The position numbers and the translations under genes were made by a program. Positions 7,575 through 10,482 of a DNA stretch of 10,482 nucleotides are shown here, piece after piece; the stretch's first letter is position 1; every line of letters starts with the position of its first letter. Source of the DNA: Butyrivibrio sp. (GTDB lineage Bacteria > Bacillota > Clostridia > Lachnospirales > Lachnospiraceae); assembly GCA_024688095.1 (NCBI GenBank), contig JAILEJ010000032.1, positions 1-10,482 of the forward strand. Direction: 5' to 3'. The notes under the pieces were generated by a model, which did no database searches, was not told the origin of the DNA, and saw nothing but the letters and a program-made list of their open reading frames with translations.

Positions 7575-8087
7575 ATGACAATTAAAAGATGCACATTAAA
7601 TGAAATTGAAGATCTTCAAAAGGTATGTAGGGAAACTTTTACAGAAACATTTGAAGAGCAGAATACTAAAGAAGATATGGAAAAATTTCTTGAAGAATCT
7701 TATGGACTTAAAGTATTAGAAAAAGAGCTGTCTGATAAAAACAGTATGACATATCTAGCAATAGATGATACTGGGAAGGCTTTGGGATATTTGAAGCTGA
7801 ATGTGGATGATGCACAGACTGAGAAAGGCTATGATAACTCTCTGGAAATACAGCGTATTTATATTCTTAAAGAGGCAAAAGGCCAGGGGATTGGAACAGA
7901 ATTTATGAAGATTGCTGAGAATAAAGCAAGAGACCTTGGACTTTCATATATATGGCTTGGAGTTTGGGAATACAATTATGCAGCACAGAAATTTTATAAA
8001 GGAAAAGGATTTAATAAGTTTTCTGAACATATATTTGTGTTGGGAGATGACAGACAGACTGATTTTCTTATGAGAAAAGAAATGTAA
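7575..8087 (+). CDS. paiA: PaiA-like spermidine/spermine N-acetyltransferase (GNAT)
   Basis: This 170-residue GNAT-fold enzyme is expected to transfer an acetyl group from acetyl-CoA to polyamines. The acetyl-CoA loop is KGQGIG, within LEIQRIYILKEAKGQGIG (about residues 89-106), followed by IWLGVWEYNYAAQKFYKGKGF. From memory, Bacillus subtilis PaiA (about 172 residues) matches along nearly the whole length: ETFxxTFxEQN near the start, VNxDDAQ in the middle, IWLGVWE, and a GDxxQTD segment near the end. The ribosome site AAAGG (7564-7568) sits 6 bases before the ATG. Only 30 bases with no terminator separate it from the permease-protease gene, so it is probably co-transcribed with the ABC operon. 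In Bacillus, paiA is paired with paiB; no paiB is present here. Exact substrate preference is inferred. Confidence 0.9.
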   Translation: MTIKRCTLNEIEDLQKVCRETFTETFEEQNTKEDMEKFLEESYGLKVLEKELSDKNSMTYLAIDDTGKALGYLKLNVDDAQTEKGYDNSLEIQRIYILKEAKGQGIGTEFMKIAENKARDLGLSYIWLGVWEYNYAAQKFYKGKGFNKFSEHIFVLGDDRQTDFLMRKEM

Positions 8088-8140
8088 AGTGAAATTTAAT
8101 TTCCGTTTAAAATTATCAGTAATTAAATAGTAATAATAGA

Positions 8141-8197
8141 AATATATAGATTGGCATATCCATAAAAACAGGTAGTGCCGGTCTATATATTTTTTTT
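8141..8197 (+). terminator. Intrinsic terminator after paiA
   Basis: A 16-bp stem pairs 8141-8156 with 8176-8191, including two G-U pairs. Two CC/GG pairs and two A-T pairs further in can extend it and shrink the loop to about 9 bases. It is followed by an eight-T run at 8190-8197. It marks the end of the ABC/paiA transcription unit. Confidence 0.88.
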
Positions 8198-8229
8198 ACA
8201 TATAATTTATAAAGTCTATAGAAAGTGAA

Positions 8230-8238
8230 TGTTATAAT
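8230..8238 (+). promoter_or_regulatory. Extended -10 promoter for the diguanylate cyclase gene
   Basis: TGTTATAAT combines a perfect TATAAT (8233-8238) with the upstream TG of an extended -10 element. No good -35 box is seen 16-18 bases upstream, as is common for extended -10 promoters. It would give an untranslated leader of about 75 bases. Another TATAAT at 8201-8206 lies too close to the terminator T-tract and has no -35 either. Confidence 0.5.
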
Positions 8239-8319
8239 AATAAATGGAATAATGATTAAAAAAAGATAATTGAAGAATCAGAGTGAAAATATACTACATG
8301 CTTATATTGGAGATGCAGG

Positions 8320-10482
8320 ATGAAGCAGAACGAAATTGACCAGAATAAAAACAGTGAATATGAATCAATACATAGTACTGTTATTGTAAGCAAAGGTTTA
8401 AGTCCTATCAGGGTAATTACGCCAATTATCGTAATCATTTCTATCATTATTGTGCTTAGTGTATATACTAATATTCAGAAAAAAAATATTATAAATGATG
8501 CTGAGCAGGTAACAAATCAAATGGCAGAGTATATTGCTGGCAATATAGCCAATGACATGGATTATGCTGAAAGTAGTATCAGATTTGCCTCATCTTCTAT
8601 TTCTCAGTCTATGACATCAGATACCTTGGAGAATCCGCAAGAAATAATAGGACCAATGGTTGAAAACACCCCTTTTGATGGAATTGAATATATTAGAGCT
8701 GATGGCATGAATGTAATGACTATAGGAGAACCTTTCGATGCAAGTGACAGAATATACTATATTGAAGGCATTAAAGGTAATACAGGTGTTTGGAATAATT
8801 ACCATCCAAAGACTTCTCGGGAAACGCTGATGAATTTTTATACACCTCTAGTTTATCAGGGAAAAATAACAGGTGTTTTGACAGGGTATATTGCTGCAAC
8901 AACGCAGATTTCACCTCTATTCGAAAAAACTCTTTACGGGCAGGATATCTATGGTCTTCTGGTTGATGAAAATGGTATGGTAATCTGCTCTACAATAGAA
9001 TCTGAATATGTAAAAGATTTGTCACTTGATGTATTTATGGATAATTTTGGAGCTACAGAAGATCAGAAAATTCAGGTCAATAACACAATTAACAATGCAA
9101 CAGAGGTTGGAGCATCTTACAAAGATCCTAATGGAGATGGAAGGATATGCGTTGCAACAATTCCAGAAACTGAATGGAAAGTGGTGATTATTGTTCCCAA
9201 GACTTCTTTTTATGCAATTGTCAGCAAAAACACCAGAGACTCAGTAATTACAATTCTTATTATTACTTTAATTCTTATATTATATGGTGCGACAGTTCTT
9301 CTTAATAATATAAAAAGACGTAAAGAAATTGCAATTGAAAATTCAAAGCTGGAAGATGAAAACCGTATTTATAATGAGGAAAACATTCGTGCTTTTAAAG
9401 AAATATCAGCAATTAGAGATATTATTGCATCAGCTAACATGGGAACATGGAGAATTGAACTAGTAGATGGAAAAAAACCATGTATGTATGTTGATAATAC
9501 AATGAAAGCACTTCTGGGAGTATCGGGTATGGAGAGAACTCCGGAAGAAACATATACGGATTGGTTTAATAATATTTCGCCTGAAGCTCTTTCCTCAGTG
9601 CTTGAGAGTGTTGATAAAATGGAACAGGGCAAATTTGACGAAAATACATACTTGTGGATACATCCGTCCAAGGGAGAACGTTATGTAAGATGTGGGGGTA
9701 CCGCTCAGAAAATTCAAGGAGGATATTTACTTAGTGGATATCATTATGATGTTGATGAAACTGTTCGTGACGATTTGGCCAAGGTTGAAATGTTGAAAAA
9801 AGCTCTTGATGAAAAAAATGATTACTATAATACACTAGGTACACTTGCGTGCATTTATAACAGCCTTCATGTTATAAATCTTGTTGAGGATACAATTGTT
9901 GAATTTAGTTCAGAGGAAAAATTCAAAGATTTGGTGGATCATGAAAAGGGTGCAGGATATAAGGTTAGACAGGCTATTGCAGCAGTTGCTGCTGATGAAT
10001 GCAAGGAAAGAGCCATCGAATATACAGATCTTACTACACTTGCAGACAGGATGAAAAATAAAAAATATATATCAACTCAGCTTGTAAGTAAGAGGATTGG
10101 ATGGTTTATTGCAAGCTTTATAACTATGGATACAGATACTGAAGGAAGACCAACCAGAGTTGTATTAACAACACAAGGTATTAATGAGGAAAAGAAACAG
10201 GAAGAACAACTGATTTATAAATCAAGGACAGATGAACTTACAGGACTTTTAAACAGACGTGCTTATGAAGAAGATATTTATGAGCAAAATGATTTTCCTG
10301 CAAAAGACTATTTTGTATCAATGTCGCTTGATGTTAATGGACTTAAAGTTGTTAATGATACACTAGGACATGCTGCTGGTGATGAATTACTTATAGGTGC
10401 CAGTTATTGTATGAATAAAAGTTTTGGCTCATATGGAAAAATATATAGAACCGGTGGAGATGAATTTATTGTCATTCTTTTC
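8320..10482 (+). CDS. Membrane diguanylate cyclase with dCache and PAS-like domains (3' partial)
   Basis: The frame is open from ATG 8320 (GGAG at 8309-8312, 7 bases upstream) through the right edge, giving 721 visible residues. A membrane segment at about 31-50 and another at 307-328 enclose an extracytoplasmic region (55-300) with dCache features, including GVWNNYHP, NFYTPLVYQGKITGVLTGYI and the membrane-proximal PETEWKVVIIVP. A charged helix (330-360) leads to a PAS-like domain (about 361-485) and then a further region (about 500-630) I cannot name. The GGDEF domain starts at DELTGLLNRR (638-647), with the metal/substrate residues Asp671, Asn679 and Asp680, and GGDEF itself at 712-716. It should make c-di-GMP from two GTP. 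The RxxD inhibitory site expected before GGDEF is absent. The cut comes five residues after GGDEF, so any C-terminal EAL domain is unseen. Confidence 0.93.
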   Translation, partial: MKQNEIDQNKNSEYESIHSTVIVSKGLSPIRVITPIIVIISIIIVLSVYTNIQKKNIINDAEQVTNQMAEYIAGNIANDMDYAESSIRFASSSISQSMTSDTLENPQEIIGPMVENTPFDGIEYIRADGMNVMTIGEPFDASDRIYYIEGIKGNTGVWNNYHPKTSRETLMNFYTPLVYQGKITGVLTGYIAATTQISPLFEKTLYGQDIYGLLVDENGMVICSTIESEYVKDLSLDVFMDNFGATEDQKIQVNNTINNATEVGASYKDPNGDGRICVATIPETEWKVVIIVPKTSFYAIVSKNTRDSVITILIITLILILYGATVLLNNIKRRKEIAIENSKLEDENRIYNEENIRAFKEISAIRDIIASANMGTWRIELVDGKKPCMYVDNTMKALLGVSGMERTPEETYTDWFNNISPEALSSVLESVDKMEQGKFDENTYLWIHPSKGERYVRCGGTAQKIQGGYLLSGYHYDVDETVRDDLAKVEMLKKALDEKNDYYNTLGTLACIYNSLHVINLVEDTIVEFSSEEKFKDLVDHEKGAGYKVRQAIAAVAADECKERAIEYTDLTTLADRMKNKKYISTQLVSKRIGWFIASFITMDTDTEGRPTRVVLTTQGINEEKKQEEQLIYKSRTDELTGLLNRRAYEEDIYEQNDFPAKDYFVSMSLDVNGLKVVNDTLGHAAGDELLIGASYCMNKSFGSYGKIYRTGGDEFIVILF

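Noticed and set aside
3838..8087. The ABC/CPBP/PaiA cluster as a bacteriocin biosynthesis locus
   Set aside because: No small precursor peptide, leader-type double-glycine motif or modification enzyme is seen in the window, so only the protease family hints at it.
8198..8319. c-di-GMP riboswitch or small ORF in the leader of the diguanylate cyclase gene
   Set aside because: No GEMM-type conserved segments are visible, and the ATG codons in the leader are followed by stops within a few codons.

Overview
The window is AT-rich and tightly packed, and every gene I can support lies on the + strand. Codon bias, the form of the PhoP/PhoR-like pair, the NatA-like ATPase and the multi-domain GGDEF protein all suggest a Clostridia member, most likely Lachnospiraceae (Butyrivibrio/Pseudobutyrivibrio/Roseburia-like). 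This placement rests on remembered family resemblance; no search was run. There are no RNA genes, insertion sequences, CRISPR arrays or phage genes, and no gene-free stretch longer than about 250 bases.

Region 1 (1-2806) is a signalling operon. It starts with an OmpR/PhoB-type response regulator cut by the left edge. A PhoR-like membrane histidine kinase follows, sharing an ATGA start/stop overlap with it. Next is a small HD-domain metal phosphohydrolase translated from a TTG start. The operon closes with a structured 3' UTR hairpin and a clear intrinsic terminator.

Region 2 (about 2805-8197) is an export-type ABC operon: a NatA-like ATPase, a NatB-like ABC-2 permease, and a second, 779-residue permease whose C-terminal half is a complete CPBP (CAAX-protease/bacteriocin-processing) intramembrane protease domain. 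The three genes are linked by short overlaps. A PaiA-like polyamine N-acetyltransferase follows 30 bases later, with no terminator between, and a strong intrinsic terminator closes the unit. Its likely promoter begins inside the T-tract of the preceding terminator.

Region 3 (about 8230-10482) is the start of a large membrane diguanylate cyclase, cut by the right edge after the GGDEF motif. It has a dCache-type extracytoplasmic sensor, a PAS-like domain, an extra region I cannot name, and a catalytic GGDEF domain without the usual RxxD inhibitory site.

As a whole this looks like an ordinary chromosomal region rich in sensing and envelope functions: phosphorelay, export or membrane-stress relief, polyamine detoxification and c-di-GMP production. 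The least ordinary parts are the permease-protease fusion inside a two-permease ABC system and the unnamed region of the cyclase.
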